Below are positions 47,706 through 55,442 of a DNA stretch of 64,000 nucleotides, one piece after another. Position 1 is the stretch's first letter. Each line of letters begins with the position of its first letter. Source of the stretch: Protula sp. h YS-2021. Taxonomy: Eukaryota > Annelida > Polychaeta > Sabellida > Serpulidae. The position numbers were made by a program, and so were the translations under genes. The notes under the pieces are model-generated. The model saw only the letters and a list, made by a program, of their open reading frames with translations, had not been told where the DNA came from and did not search any database. The DNA is taken from positions 79,415,214-79,479,213 of the forward strand of contig OX457027.1 of assembly GCA_949752745.1 (NCBI GenBank), given 5' to 3'.

Positions 47706-47988
47706 ATTCAAAGAGGAAGGAGTGCAACTCATGCGAGGCACCAAGTCCATTGAACTGACGCATCCCATGTGTGTTATGGTGATGAACATTGACATGAATG
47801 ATCATGGAGTTGAACTGAAACTGTCTGAACACAAAGATGTTAAAATAATAAAGTTTGGTAATGGACAGTGTTATGCTAGTTTTCATAGTATTTACAAACG
47901 TGAATGTAATGTCTATGATACATATATTAATTTAGATTGGTATGAATGGCATGTGTTTATCGATGTATTGAATGTATTTGTAAAATAA
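47608..47988 (+). CDS. PC4-like family protein 4, overlapping protein 3
   Basis: The frame is in +1 relative to protein 3. An ATG at 47608 gives 126 residues and a 98-bp overlap; an ATG at 47730 gives 86 residues and no overlap. The homologous part starts about residue 29 (LTLEFKEEGVQLMRGTKSIEL) and ends VYDTYINLDWYEWHVFIDVL, again strand-Trp-helix. Because homology begins upstream of 47730, the overlapping start, a splice or a frameshift from protein 3 would be needed to make the full domain. The stop codon overlaps a polyadenylation signal (AATAAA at 47984-47989). Confidence 0.55.
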   Translation: MTSLQNATTTSPSTQWNGTLCYKHWIGKNLTLEFKEEGVQLMRGTKSIELTHPMCVMVMNIDMNDHGVELKLSEHKDVKIIKFGNGQCYASFHSIYKRECNVYDTYINLDWYEWHVFIDVLNVFVK

Positions 47989-48035
47989 AAAATTCAATGT
48001 AAAATAATTGTTGAAATGTAAATAATGTATAACAC

Positions 48036-48074
48036 AATAAACAAAGAATGTTGTATAAAACTGTCTTGTTTATT
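48036..48074. terminator. Convergent polyadenylation signals
   Basis: AATAAA on the plus strand at 48036-48041 (and one at 47984) serves the PolB-side transcripts. AATAAA on the minus strand at 48074-48069 serves the capsid-side transcripts. They mark where the two transcription units of the Polinton converge. Confidence 0.65.
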
Positions 48075-48140
48075 TACAATATTCATAATACAATTCACAA
48101 TTACCAACAACTTAACTAATACAACTTAACTAATACAACA

Positions 48141-48578
48141 TCAATAAAATAATGGTTTATAATGTCTATATACAAAATCCTTTACAACAAAATCACCATC
48201 ACTTCTTCTTAATACATCAATGATTTCAAAAGGACTATGTCCTCGAGCTCTTTGAATTATATAATACACACAATAAAATCCACATGTAGAGGATATCGGT
48301 GTTTGTAATGGAACTGAATTATAAATGAAATTAAACTTTAAAAACTTATTCAAACGACTGTCTATAGGTAAAAGTCCATAAGAGTCAAAATATTCTGCAG
48401 GGTCTTCGTCATAATATACTGCCACCCAGTGCTCTCCTGGCTCATCATGATCGTCTGTGTTGATGACATAGGCACCGCGTTGTAAAGATGGTAACTGGTC
48501 CATGGCAAACACACCTTGAAACAAGTCTTTTGTCGTGGCATCATGGGATAGGATGGCTTCTATCTGCTTCGTGTTCAT
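48141..48578 (-). CDS. Adenovirus-type maturation cysteine protease (145 aa)
   Basis: It cleaves capsid and core precursors in the related adenovirus system. The family (Ulp1/adenain fold) uses His, Asp/Glu, Gln, Cys in order. Here they appear as EHWVAVYYD (H50), EYFDSYG (D65), VPLQTP (Q92) and SSTCGFYCVYY (C99), all intact. The length suits a Polinton protease, which is shorter than adenain. The ATG (48578-48576) overlaps the major capsid stop as ATGA. It is the last gene of the minus-strand unit. Confidence 0.93.
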   Translation of the reverse strand: MNTKQIEAILSHDATTKDLFQGVFAMDQLPSLQRGAYVINTDDHDEPGEHWVAVYYDEDPAEYFDSYGLLPIDSRLNKFLKFNFIYNSVPLQTPISSTCGFYCVYYIIQRARGHSPFEIIDVLRRSDGDFVVKDFVYRHYKPLFY

Positions 48579-49948
48579 GACTGGTAGTCGAATTGAATGC
48601 TACGATTTGCACTTATTTCAACAATGTTATCAAATTCAGCATACACTATAACATTGACTGTATTTTGCAAGGCACCAGCAAAATTCATTTCTAGTCTCAA
48701 ATTCCCATGTTTGATAAGGGCATAATGATCCGCACCATCATAATCAGGTGTTAAGTCAAAAGAAAATAAAGAATAACCTCTAGGCCAATCTTCCCGTTTT
48801 ATAATCGAACTTTTCTCACCATCCAGTCTATCAAAAGATTTGTAAAGTGTTTCAAAAGCATCAAGATATTTGCCTTGATTTATATCAAGCTTGAGAGGTT
48901 TTGATAGGACTGGTTCACCATCAGAGTAAAGCTGCATAAAGTTAAGATTGAAATGTTCAAAATTGTATGGATTTCTCAATACTGTTCCAGCAAAGGATTC
49001 ATTATGAACCATTCCAATGACAATACGTTTTGGTAATTGGCCTAAAAAGATGCTATCTTTCACAAAAGATTGAAATCCAGTTGGAATAGCTAAAACTTTA
49101 CATTCTTTTCTAGTAACAATAAACTTAGCAGGACTTTTCATCAACGCATCTGCATGTCCCAACTGAATACCTGGACTAACCCTCACTTTGCGAATGGTTA
49201 AAAACGCTTCTCTCACTTCTACTTTAAAACCATTATTTGCAGCCATTAATACATATTCATCTTTTTGTCTATGTAAACGTAATTTCATACTAACACCATT
49301 GGGAAGATAACGATCCTGCTCAAACAAATCTACCCTTATACCACCTGTAAGCATAAACTCACGGCTTAGACGTGTATGCAAATAGCGATTATGTAAACCA
49401 TTATTTCCTGTTTCAGCTATATCACCACCTTCAATATTTACATGAAAACCTGATACATATCTTTCATGATTAGGTCTTTTCACCTGATGAGTATTCATTG
49501 ACCCGGCAGTATCTTTATAGATGAGACGCATAGAGCGCTCAGAATTGAGACTTTCTTCCGAGTCATGAATGAGATGAGATATGATGCTGGTATAACCATG
49601 AGTATTGTTACTATGTGATACCAATCGATCATTTAGAAATAATTCAATATTAGACCATAACCCATTAAACAAATCATTGATACATGACACGTTATCATCT
49701 ACACCACACGCTTCTCCATCAACCTTTACAATGCGACATACAATATGGAGTTTACTGTTCTTTAAATCTAGATATTCTTCGGTACTCGCAGGAATGTAGA
49801 ATTCTATTGGAGCACCTTCTCTAATAGTAGTTAGTGGTTGATAGTCTACATTATAGCTTTTTTCTACAGCAGTTTGCGTTGGTGGTATGTGAAACCATTC
49901 TAATGGAGAAAGACTACATTCACAAGAATGATTATGAATTAAAGACAT
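48575..49948 (-). CDS. Major capsid protein, double jelly-roll (457 aa)
   Basis: It builds the hexon-like lattice of the predicted icosahedral virion. It belongs to the Polinton major capsid family recognised by Krupovic and co-workers (the animal proteins often labelled F54H12.2-like). Supporting segments: SPLEWFHIPPTQTAVEKSY at the N-terminus, PIEFYIPASTEEYLDLKNS, the LFNGLWSNIELFLNDRLVS strand pair, RLHRQKDEYVLMA, the IVIGMVHNESFAG block, and the C-terminal HGNLRLEMNFA and VNVIVYAEFDNIVEI strands. Length is normal for the family. The ATG lies 2 bp after the stop of the upstream core-like gene, and its stop overlaps the protease ATG. Confidence 0.93.
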   Translation of the reverse strand: MSLIHNHSCECSLSPLEWFHIPPTQTAVEKSYNVDYQPLTTIREGAPIEFYIPASTEEYLDLKNSKLHIVCRIVKVDGEACGVDDNVSCINDLFNGLWSNIELFLNDRLVSHSNNTHGYTSIISHLIHDSEESLNSERSMRLIYKDTAGSMNTHQVKRPNHERYVSGFHVNIEGGDIAETGNNGLHNRYLHTRLSREFMLTGGIRVDLFEQDRYLPNGVSMKLRLHRQKDEYVLMAANNGFKVEVREAFLTIRKVRVSPGIQLGHADALMKSPAKFIVTRKECKVLAIPTGFQSFVKDSIFLGQLPKRIVIGMVHNESFAGTVLRNPYNFEHFNLNFMQLYSDGEPVLSKPLKLDINQGKYLDAFETLYKSFDRLDGEKSSIIKREDWPRGYSLFSFDLTPDYDGADHYALIKHGNLRLEMNFAGALQNTVNVIVYAEFDNIVEISANRSIQFDYQS

Positions 49949-49950
49949 GA

Positions 49951-50307
49951 TTAAAAAATATCTTTCTTATATTTTGTTGATGTTATCCGTTTAGCTGCCT
50001 TTCGCCTTCTGACAGGTTTTGCTGGTTTCGCTCTCTTTTGTCCTCCTAACTCATCACCAAACATACGTTGTGCTACTCGACCTGTAACATCTTTCGCGAC
50101 ATCTTTTGCAGCCTTTTTAAGATGTGGTGCAACGATTTTAGCCCCTGCCTTAAGCAGTGGAATAGCTTTTCGAGCCAATGATCCCAGTATTGAACCAATA
50201 CCATCTCCATATTGTATTCGCGCTCCTTTAAATCCTGGTAATTCTCCACCCACTTGACGAAGAAAATGGTTGCGATAAATAGATGGATTGTGTGTGTATG
50301 CTTTCAT
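49951..50307 (-). CDS. Basic core / membrane-active minor virion protein (118 aa)
   Basis: It is found between the two capsid genes in Polintons. The sequence has an N-terminal segment ending GFKGARIQYGDGIGS, then an amphipathic run (LGSLARKAIPLLKAGAKIVA, HLKKAAKDVAKDV). A strongly basic tail (AKPAKPVRRRKAAKRITS) follows. This layout resembles adenovirus precursor proteins pVI/pX, with Gly-containing sites suitable for the viral protease and helices that disturb membranes or bind DNA. The resemblance is one of composition, so function is inferred. It overlaps the minor capsid stop by ATGA. Confidence 0.75.
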   Translation of the reverse strand: MKAYTHNPSIYRNHFLRQVGGELPGFKGARIQYGDGIGSILGSLARKAIPLLKAGAKIVAPHLKKAAKDVAKDVTGRVAQRMFGDELGGQKRAKPAKPVRRRKAAKRITSTKYKKDIF

Positions 50308-51068
50308 AATGCTTTTGGTCGAAAATGAAGTTTACAGATCACCTTCCCAGTTTGAAATGGAACATTATGGTCTGTGTCATCCTTAATATTCATCTCTATC
50401 ACGTCAAATTTGGATGTGTTTACAGGAACATAATGAGGTTCTCCATAAGTTTTCATGATAATGTCTCCATCATGTCCTTGTATTGCAACAGAACGTAGCA
50501 AAGGAACATAATAATCACCAACAACTTGTGGCTCACAAATACTACAATACACATAAAGTGTATAAAACCCCTGTTTCACATCAGCTTTATATTCAGCTGT
50601 ACACGTTTCAGTATACCATTGATTTGGGATAAATCCTAAAATCTCAGCTAATCCAGTGGAGAATGACACTTCAAAGCCATATTTTAGATATAGAAAAACG
50701 CGTCGTCTAATTTTATCATACTTTATCCGAATACCTTCTTTAAGGTCATCTTTCATAGAATTAGTTGCTTCTTCATTGACTGCATGACATATTTCTTGTA
50801 TGGATCTGTAGTAACCATAAGGAATATTGATTGTGTCAAGAACAACATCATTCAGTGGTTGTTGTCGATACTGAATAGAATAGTCCATTCCATGTCTCAT
50901 GGTTGTCCATGTATGTGGATATTGAATTTCAGCTAAAGCCACTTCATATTTTCCGTTCAGATAGATGGTTCGAGGCATACGAATTTGATAATTTGAAGTC
51001 TTGTTGTTGGGATAATAGTTCATACTAGCATTGCTGGGTAAAGTAATGTAAAAACTTGTTGACTCCAT
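50304..51068 (-). CDS. Minor capsid (penton-like, single jelly-roll) protein (254 aa)
   Basis: It is the vertex protein of the predicted capsid. The start MESTSFYITLPSNASMNYYP and the conserved NYQIRMPRTIYLNGKYEVAL, PHTWTTM and EILGFIPNQWY segments are typical of Polinton minor capsid proteins. In this family the N-terminal arm is followed by a beta-rich body; the C-terminus here (DVIEMNIKDD, VICKLHFRPKAL) is beta-rich. The ATG is at 51068. The gene heads a tight group with the core-like protein, major capsid protein and protease. Confidence 0.9.
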   Translation of the reverse strand: MESTSFYITLPSNASMNYYPNNKTSNYQIRMPRTIYLNGKYEVALAEIQYPHTWTTMRHGMDYSIQYRQQPLNDVVLDTINIPYGYYRSIQEICHAVNEEATNSMKDDLKEGIRIKYDKIRRRVFLYLKYGFEVSFSTGLAEILGFIPNQWYTETCTAEYKADVKQGFYTLYVYCSICEPQVVGDYYVPLLRSVAIQGHDGDIIMKTYGEPHYVPVNTSKFDVIEMNIKDDTDHNVPFQTGKVICKLHFRPKAL

Positions 51069-51122
51069 GGCAGCTAAATCGTTTATGTGATGTAGATAGA
51101 CTAGATGTGTATATACATTACT

Positions 51123-51356
51123 TCATGTTTGACACTCTTCATCTTCACTTTCTACATTGTTGTCTACATTGTTGTCTACATTGTTGTCTACATTGTCGTC
51201 TAAATTGCTATCTACATGATCTAAATTGGTATCTACTACTTCTCCCTGACAACAAGCACTAACACACCTAATTTTTACAGGAATGGTATTTTTATTTCCA
51301 TTTTCTTTACAACAACAACACCATAGCTCTTTAATCCATGTTAAAAAGTTTCCCAT
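51123..51356 (-). CDS. Small MG/CCCC protein with Asn-Val-Asp repeats (77 aa)
   Basis: It starts MGNFLTWIKELWCCCCKENGNK. Gly2 after Met in a myristoylation-like context, a short amphipathic/aromatic segment and four adjacent cysteines suggest a doubly acylated membrane anchor. Further cysteines follow (RCVSACCQG). The C-terminal half is acidic, with four to five DNNV units encoded by a 12-bp DNA repeat (about 51150-51205), and ends EDEEC. It overlaps the upstream gene by 16 bp and is collinear with the other genes, which supports it as real. Unknown family. A role at a membrane (assembly, egress or entry) is only inferred. Confidence 0.55.
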   Translation of the reverse strand: MGNFLTWIKELWCCCCKENGNKNTIPVKIRCVSACCQGEVVDTNLDHVDSNLDDNVDNNVDNNVDNNVESEDEECQT

Positions 51357-51931
51357 CCTTCTGGAAACAACCTTTGTTGACGTTGTTGTATCTCTTTTGT
51401 AATATCTTCACGAGTTGTCTTTTTACCAAAAACAGTTTTTGGAATATTAGCATCTACAATTTCCTCAATAAACTGCTTCCAACCATGCGGTGGTTCTCGT
51501 CGTTCTTTTCTTCTTGTAGCAACCAATGCTTCTTTCAACAAATCAATAATGTTGGAATTTGTAATGACAGTACCCGTTTTTAAAACAAGTTCATTTTTAT
51601 CTGTCCATCTCGTACCATATTTCTTAAGTTCTGCTAGAAGTTGTGTTAGTTTTACATGATAAATAGGTTGAAAATGGCTTAGAAACTGTTGGGACTTTTC
51701 TGATTTTTCTGCTTTGGATGATGTAACAGACTTTTGCCGCTGTTGTTGCGACTGAATTGTTCGTAAATGACGACCAAGAACTTGAGACATTTCTATTGCC
51801 TTTTCACGAGTTCGTTTCCCACGTAAAAGTTTATTCACTTTCGTTTTGATTTCACCATCTTTTCCCTTCTTTTCTAACAACATTTTATATTCATATTCAG
51901 GAATGAGGACCATTTTCATAGTATGTTTCAT
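51341..51931 (-). CDS. Conserved Polinton protein of unknown function (196 aa)
   Basis: The N-terminal half is charged and coiled-coil-like (EYKMLLEKKGKDGEIKTKVNKLL, then a Gln/Arg/Ser-rich linker). The C-terminal half has a compact conserved-looking block: GTVITNSNIIDLLKEALVATRR, PPHGWKQFIEEI, NIPKTVFG. Similar SNI-DLL...GW..F blocks occur in the coiled-coil proteins of animal Polintons; a virion role is likely but not shown. The start codon overlaps the upstream stop (ATGA). Confidence 0.7.
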   Translation of the reverse strand: MKHTMKMVLIPEYEYKMLLEKKGKDGEIKTKVNKLLRGKRTREKAIEMSQVLGRHLRTIQSQQQRQKSVTSSKAEKSEKSQQFLSHFQPIYHVKLTQLLAELKKYGTRWTDKNELVLKTGTVITNSNIIDLLKEALVATRRKERREPPHGWKQFIEEIVDANIPKTVFGKKTTREDITKEIQQRQQRLFPEGWETF

Positions 51932-52254
51932 TTTAACAGCAGCTGAGCTAACAAGGGTAATGCAAATTTAGCAATAGCTCCAATGAATCCTCCTTTCTGA
52001 TTAACCAACTTCTTTTTTCTTCGAAGTGATATCTTCTTATCTGCTAGTGTACGTAGGGTATGACGTTCACGCTTGAATACCTTATACCTTTTTGAGCTTA
52101 AGGGTAAATGTCCTCGCAATATATTCAAACAAATTTCAAACAAGCTAGTTAATTCTTCCTTAGTAGCTTGTTGTAGCAAGGATTTACGTCGTTTAGGCCC
52201 GCTGCGTGCGAGCAAGTGAAGAAATGGTTGATTCGCTTGAATACGTTTAGACAT
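51928..52254 (-). CDS. Small conserved Polinton protein with C-terminal hydrophobic helix (108 aa)
   Basis: It is basic throughout: LLARSGPKRRKSLLQQATKE, LTSLFEICLNILRGHLPLS, LADKKISLRRKKKLVNQKGG. It ends in a hydrophobic segment GFIGAIAKFALPLLAQLLLK. Small proteins with this RK-rich body, QKGG and hydrophobic tail recur next to the ATPase in Polinton-like elements. The GG before the hydrophobic tail could be a maturation protease site (inference). The start lies inside the ATPase 3' end (8-bp overlap). Confidence 0.7.
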   Translation of the reverse strand: MSKRIQANQPFLHLLARSGPKRRKSLLQQATKEELTSLFEICLNILRGHLPLSSKRYKVFKRERHTLRTLADKKISLRRKKKLVNQKGGFIGAIAKFALPLLAQLLLK

Positions 52255-52906
52255 CTTGGTTGCGAATGGTTAAGTGACTTGGTTCTTGTTCATACGCCAC
52301 CTTATCAACATAGACGTAATGTGTATCTTTTGGTAAAATGCCTGTACGAATACGTAGTTGATCATTTGTCTTCGGCTTCAAATCAATGAATAAATAGCCA
52401 TGAGGTTTGCTGGTAGCATCTTGATAGGCTTCTATGAGAAATTGAGATTTTCCAGGATACATTTGTCGCGCTAATGTACTAATTTGTTGACTGTCTCTAG
52501 GATTTTTAAACAGAATGATGTAATGTGTATTCAAACTAATATTTCGCATTTCTCTACCATGATGAAACAAATTATGCACAATAAAAATAATGCTTAGATT
52601 TTGATGACTGCTGCCAACACTAAATAGACGTGTCATTCGCTCATCACTATGACATTTGGTCATTAAGTCATCAATGATGAGTAAGTTTGGTTTTTTCGGG
52701 TTAAAACGCTCTTCAATGTCATCTGGAATGCCTTGGTAAAATTCCACACCTTTCATTCCCTTATACAAAGGCTGATCTGCTGCATAGAGCCATAAAATGG
52801 TTTTTGGAGAGGGTTTAATTAACTTTTGTTCTAGAATTTCTCTAACTAGAGAAGTTTTACCACTGCCTGTAGGTCCAGAGACCAAACACGTGAATGGATG
52901 CTTCAT
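52247..52906 (-). CDS. Genome-packaging ATPase, FtsK/HerA type (219 aa)
   Basis: It would pump element DNA into capsids. Walker A is GPTGSGKTS (residues 11-19), Walker B is NLLIIDDLM (about 74-82), and a sensor-like segment IIFIVHNLFHHG follows. Later, YIILFKNPRDSQQISTLARQMYPGK is typical of Polinton ATPases. The open frame begins with a TTG at 52933, but the first ATG is at 52906, which overlaps the integrase stop as ATGA, so this start is preferred. Confidence 0.95.
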   Translation of the reverse strand: MKHPFTCLVSGPTGSGKTSLVREILEQKLIKPSPKTILWLYAADQPLYKGMKGVEFYQGIPDDIEERFNPKKPNLLIIDDLMTKCHSDERMTRLFSVGSSHQNLSIIFIVHNLFHHGREMRNISLNTHYIILFKNPRDSQQISTLARQMYPGKSQFLIEAYQDATSKPHGYLFIDLKPKTNDQLRIRTGILPKDTHYVYVDKVAYEQEPSHLTIRNQDV

Positions 52907-54003
52907 TTTCGAATATCTGTTTCTTTCACCCAACTGTTAAACTTCTTTGGCCAACCTAACCACTTCACAAATAATTCTTTAACACCTCGTCTTCTTCGTG
53001 TTTTCAAGACCTTTTCAATTCTGTAGACTGATTCAATATCTTTTGTCACTTTCTGTAGTTCTTCTTCATAGAAATGTCCATCAATATCTTCATCCAAAAA
53101 GTCTTTCACACGATACAAGTGTACTCCTTGCTTCTTACAACGATGTGTGATAATGAAGACTTCTTGCGTCCACTTTATATGATAATCTCGTTGAAATACA
53201 TATTTTATGTGAGAAATGCGAACCTGATCACCAATTTTAAATTTGTAGGGTTTTTTCTTCTTCGGTTTTAATTTCAATTTGTCTACATACATATATTTCC
53301 ACACTTTCGATTCGTTGTCTTTACGAATATCTGCAGGAGCATACTTATTAGGGAGGGAGCCATGAGGTCTATGGTTGTAATTATACACTAAGTCTGGAAG
53401 GATGTCCATATATCGATACGTTTGATTATGTAGGAAATATCGATACATCATTCCCTTTAGAGTACGAATGACTCTCTCAGCAAAGTTGGCTTTGGTTTCA
53501 TTCTTTGTCGTATAGGCATGTATTCCCTCCTTCTTCATAAATGCTTTTACCCATCTGTTTTTAAATTCAGTTCCTTTGTCTGACCTTAGAGTTCGTGGTC
53601 TTCGTTGTGTTTCATGAAAAATCTTTTGAAAGGCTTCTATGACACTCGTATGTGATTTATTAGGCATTGGTTGCACCCATAAATATTTGGAAAACACATC
53701 AATGACAACTAATAAAAAACGGGTGTCATCATTATAGGAAGCTATGTTTCCCATGTCAGCTAAATCAATATCCCACATGTCATCAATTCCACGTGTAATG
53801 ACACGTTGCCTTTTAAACCTATATTTTACAGGTTGTAGTAAACTGAAGGCATCTTGATCCTGTAACCATTTCTTCACTTGTGAATGAGTGACTGGTTGAT
53901 CATGTTTTCTTAATATGTGATATAGTTTGTAAGGACCAGCAAATGCCCCGGGTTGACCAGGTTTAAAATAAATATTGGTTAAGTAGTCTTTCCACGTCGA
54001 CAT
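52903..54003 (-). CDS. Retroviral-type integrase with C-terminal chromodomain (366 aa)
   Basis: It cuts and joins the element ends into target DNA, giving the 6-bp duplication seen here. The DDE core is complete: WDIDLAD (D80), LRSDKGTEF (D142), NFAERVIRTLKG (E176). The second and third residues are 34 apart, as in the D,D-35-E family. A zinc-like N-terminal region is not obvious. The C-terminus (about 315-362: SVYRIEKVLKTRRRRG, ELFVKWLGWPKKFNSWV) is a chromodomain, which in related integrases guides insertion to modified histones. Its stop overlaps the ATPase start. Confidence 0.95.
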   Translation of the reverse strand: MSTWKDYLTNIYFKPGQPGAFAGPYKLYHILRKHDQPVTHSQVKKWLQDQDAFSLLQPVKYRFKRQRVITRGIDDMWDIDLADMGNIASYNDDTRFLLVVIDVFSKYLWVQPMPNKSHTSVIEAFQKIFHETQRRPRTLRSDKGTEFKNRWVKAFMKKEGIHAYTTKNETKANFAERVIRTLKGMMYRYFLHNQTYRYMDILPDLVYNYNHRPHGSLPNKYAPADIRKDNESKVWKYMYVDKLKLKPKKKKPYKFKIGDQVRISHIKYVFQRDYHIKWTQEVFIITHRCKKQGVHLYRVKDFLDEDIDGHFYEEELQKVTKDIESVYRIEKVLKTRRRRGVKELFVKWLGWPKKFNSWVKETDIRK

Positions 54004-54083
54004 GTTAACACTAAATGATTAACACTTGTTAACATATCTTGTATTTTATTTTATCAACACATCTTGCATTTTATCAACATATC

Positions 54084-54416
54084 TTACAAATCAAGTATTG
54101 ATACAATGGTGTGAATAATTGGAGTCCATTGATCTTCAATGTACATTAACCAACTACTTAATTCATCAAATGTGATAGCATCTACACCATATTTTTCACA
54201 ACGTTGATTTGCATTATCTAACACTTTATCTAAATGAATGTAATATTTAGCTTCATTCCAATATGTATAGACACATGCAGAATGACAAGTATGTTCTGAA
54301 CACTCTTCATTTTGACAAGCAGGACATACTAAACATGCAAACTTTTTTACAGCTAATAACATTTCTTCACAATATGTCTTTTGCACAATATATTGTCTCA
54401 ATGTAATGTCTGTCAT
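54084..54416 (-). CDS. Small Cys-rich protein of unknown function (110 aa)
   Basis: The first ATG is at 54416 (the open frame extends to a GTG at 54440). Residues 28-50 hold a Cys/His cluster (C-LV-C-PA-C, then EECSEHTCHSAC) suited to zinc binding. The C-terminal part reads ITFDELSSWLMYIEDQW. The ATG shares a base with the stop of the preceding gene (TAATG). Not recognised. The ending resembles that of the preceding gene (WLIYI against WLMYI), so the two may be related. Confidence 0.55.
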   Translation of the reverse strand: MTDITLRQYIVQKTYCEEMLLAVKKFACLVCPACQNEECSEHTCHSACVYTYWNEAKYYIHLDKVLDNANQRCEKYGVDAITFDELSSWLMYIEDQWTPIIHTIVSILDL

Positions 54417-54703
54417 TATACTGCAATGTAGATTAGCCACTCTCTCACTTCATAAAACAGTTTTGGATCAAATCGAGCAAAGTGATATGCTGCTTCCACA
54501 TCAAACTCCTCAGCTCCGTCAATGTTTGAAAGCACACACTCTTTGATGAAATCCTCACGTAATTTCGGTACGTTCAGCGTGGAATGAGCAAGTTCCCAAT
54601 AGATGTCAAAGTGTTCCAGTTGTTGTTGAATAGATCCAAAACGCGCCAGTTCACTTATCATGTAGTCCACATACGTCTCCTTGAAAAACGTTTCTACATC
54701 CAT
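54416..54703 (-). CDS. Small helical protein of unknown function (95 aa)
   Basis: It starts MDVETFFKETYVDYMISELA and looks wholly alpha-helical and acidic, with aromatic clusters (FDIYWELAH, YHFARFDPKLFYEVREWLIY). No motif is recognised. It is collinear with the other minus-strand genes, lies 64 bp downstream of the zinc-cluster gene and is joined to the next gene through TAATG. Confidence 0.5.
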   Translation of the reverse strand: MDVETFFKETYVDYMISELARFGSIQQQLEHFDIYWELAHSTLNVPKLREDFIKECVLSNIDGAEEFDVEAAYHFARFDPKLFYEVREWLIYIAV

Positions 54704-54767
54704 CTTTCACATATCCATATGACACGTCTACACACTTTGACGACTGGCAAGCAAATGACTTGTAGTC

Positions 54768-55388
54768 TTACTCGGCAGATACTGTTAGTGAGCCACACTT
54801 GTTGCAGAAGTTGTCAGGTTCACACAACTTGCAATTGTACTTGTGGCAGTGACAATCATAATCCTCAGCATATCCGTAAGCACCACAATATTCACAGGTA
54901 AGTCCAAGTTGATTTTGCACATCCATATTCTCCAATCGAACTTCAGCCAGTCTTTTCTTGGAAAGCTTTGACACTTTCATTCGATTGTCCTTTTGCAGCT
55001 TGATAGGAGTTTTCTTCCCATGACATTCCGTACATGGCAGTAAGGTTGAGGTTATGCTATGGATTTCCTGAAGCAATGTCTCCAATTCACCATCATTCAT
55101 GTTGATGTAACGCGTATATTCTTTCCCTTCAAACAGTGATGTTTGCACAAAACTCACATAGCGCATATCCAAGTATGAAATGACTTCAAGCCACTTCGTT
55201 TGCGTTAAGTACAGTTTGAAGCCAATGTTGCGTAATCTTGCCAAGTTCTGACACACAATCTTCCACAAGGATGGTGATAAAGTAAGCCATCTCTCTCCAC
55301 GTTTGATTCGAAGAAATAGCCCAAATTCTCCATGCTCCACAGTAATGGTTAAGTTTGCACTAATTTTAAAGCTGCTTGTCTTCTCCAT
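54768..55388 (-). CDS. PC4-like double domain plus C-terminal zinc cluster (206 aa)
   Basis: The first ATG is at 55388; the frame is open from a GTG at 55421. Residues 8-50 (LTITVEHGEFGLFLRIKRG, then RWLTLSPSLWKIVCQNLARL) and 56-108 (FKLYLTQTKWLEVISYL, YVSFVQTSLFEGKEY, YINMNDGELETLLQEI) repeat the strand-strand-strand-x-(W/E)-helix outline of the four plus-strand proteins. The C-terminus has CTECHG and a dense cluster CEYCGAYGYAEDYDCHCHKY followed by CKLCEPDNFCNKCG, enough for two or three zinc ions. A nucleic-acid-binding regulator is inferred. A TATA box lies 41-48 bp upstream of the ATG. Confidence 0.6.
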   Translation of the reverse strand: MEKTSSFKISANLTITVEHGEFGLFLRIKRGERWLTLSPSLWKIVCQNLARLRNIGFKLYLTQTKWLEVISYLDMRYVSFVQTSLFEGKEYTRYINMNDGELETLLQEIHSITSTLLPCTECHGKKTPIKLQKDNRMKVSKLSKKRLAEVRLENMDVQNQLGLTCEYCGAYGYAEDYDCHCHKYNCKLCEPDNFCNKCGSLTVSAE

Positions 55389-55428
55389 GGCTGCGCGTTG
55401 AATGATGACTGCACTTGACACCTCACTC

Positions 55429-55436
55429 CTTTTATA
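55429..55436 (-). promoter_or_regulatory. TATA box of the zinc-cluster gene
   Basis: TATAAAAG on the minus strand, 6 bp downstream of the stop of the acidic gene. A TCATTC initiator-like site lies about 30 bp further on. Confidence 0.7.
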
Positions 55437-55442
55437 TGGACA

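Noticed and set aside
54584..54901. 105-codon plus-strand frame with Cys/His residues
   Set aside because: It is antisense to the zinc-cluster and helical genes, whose frames are longer and collinear with their neighbours.
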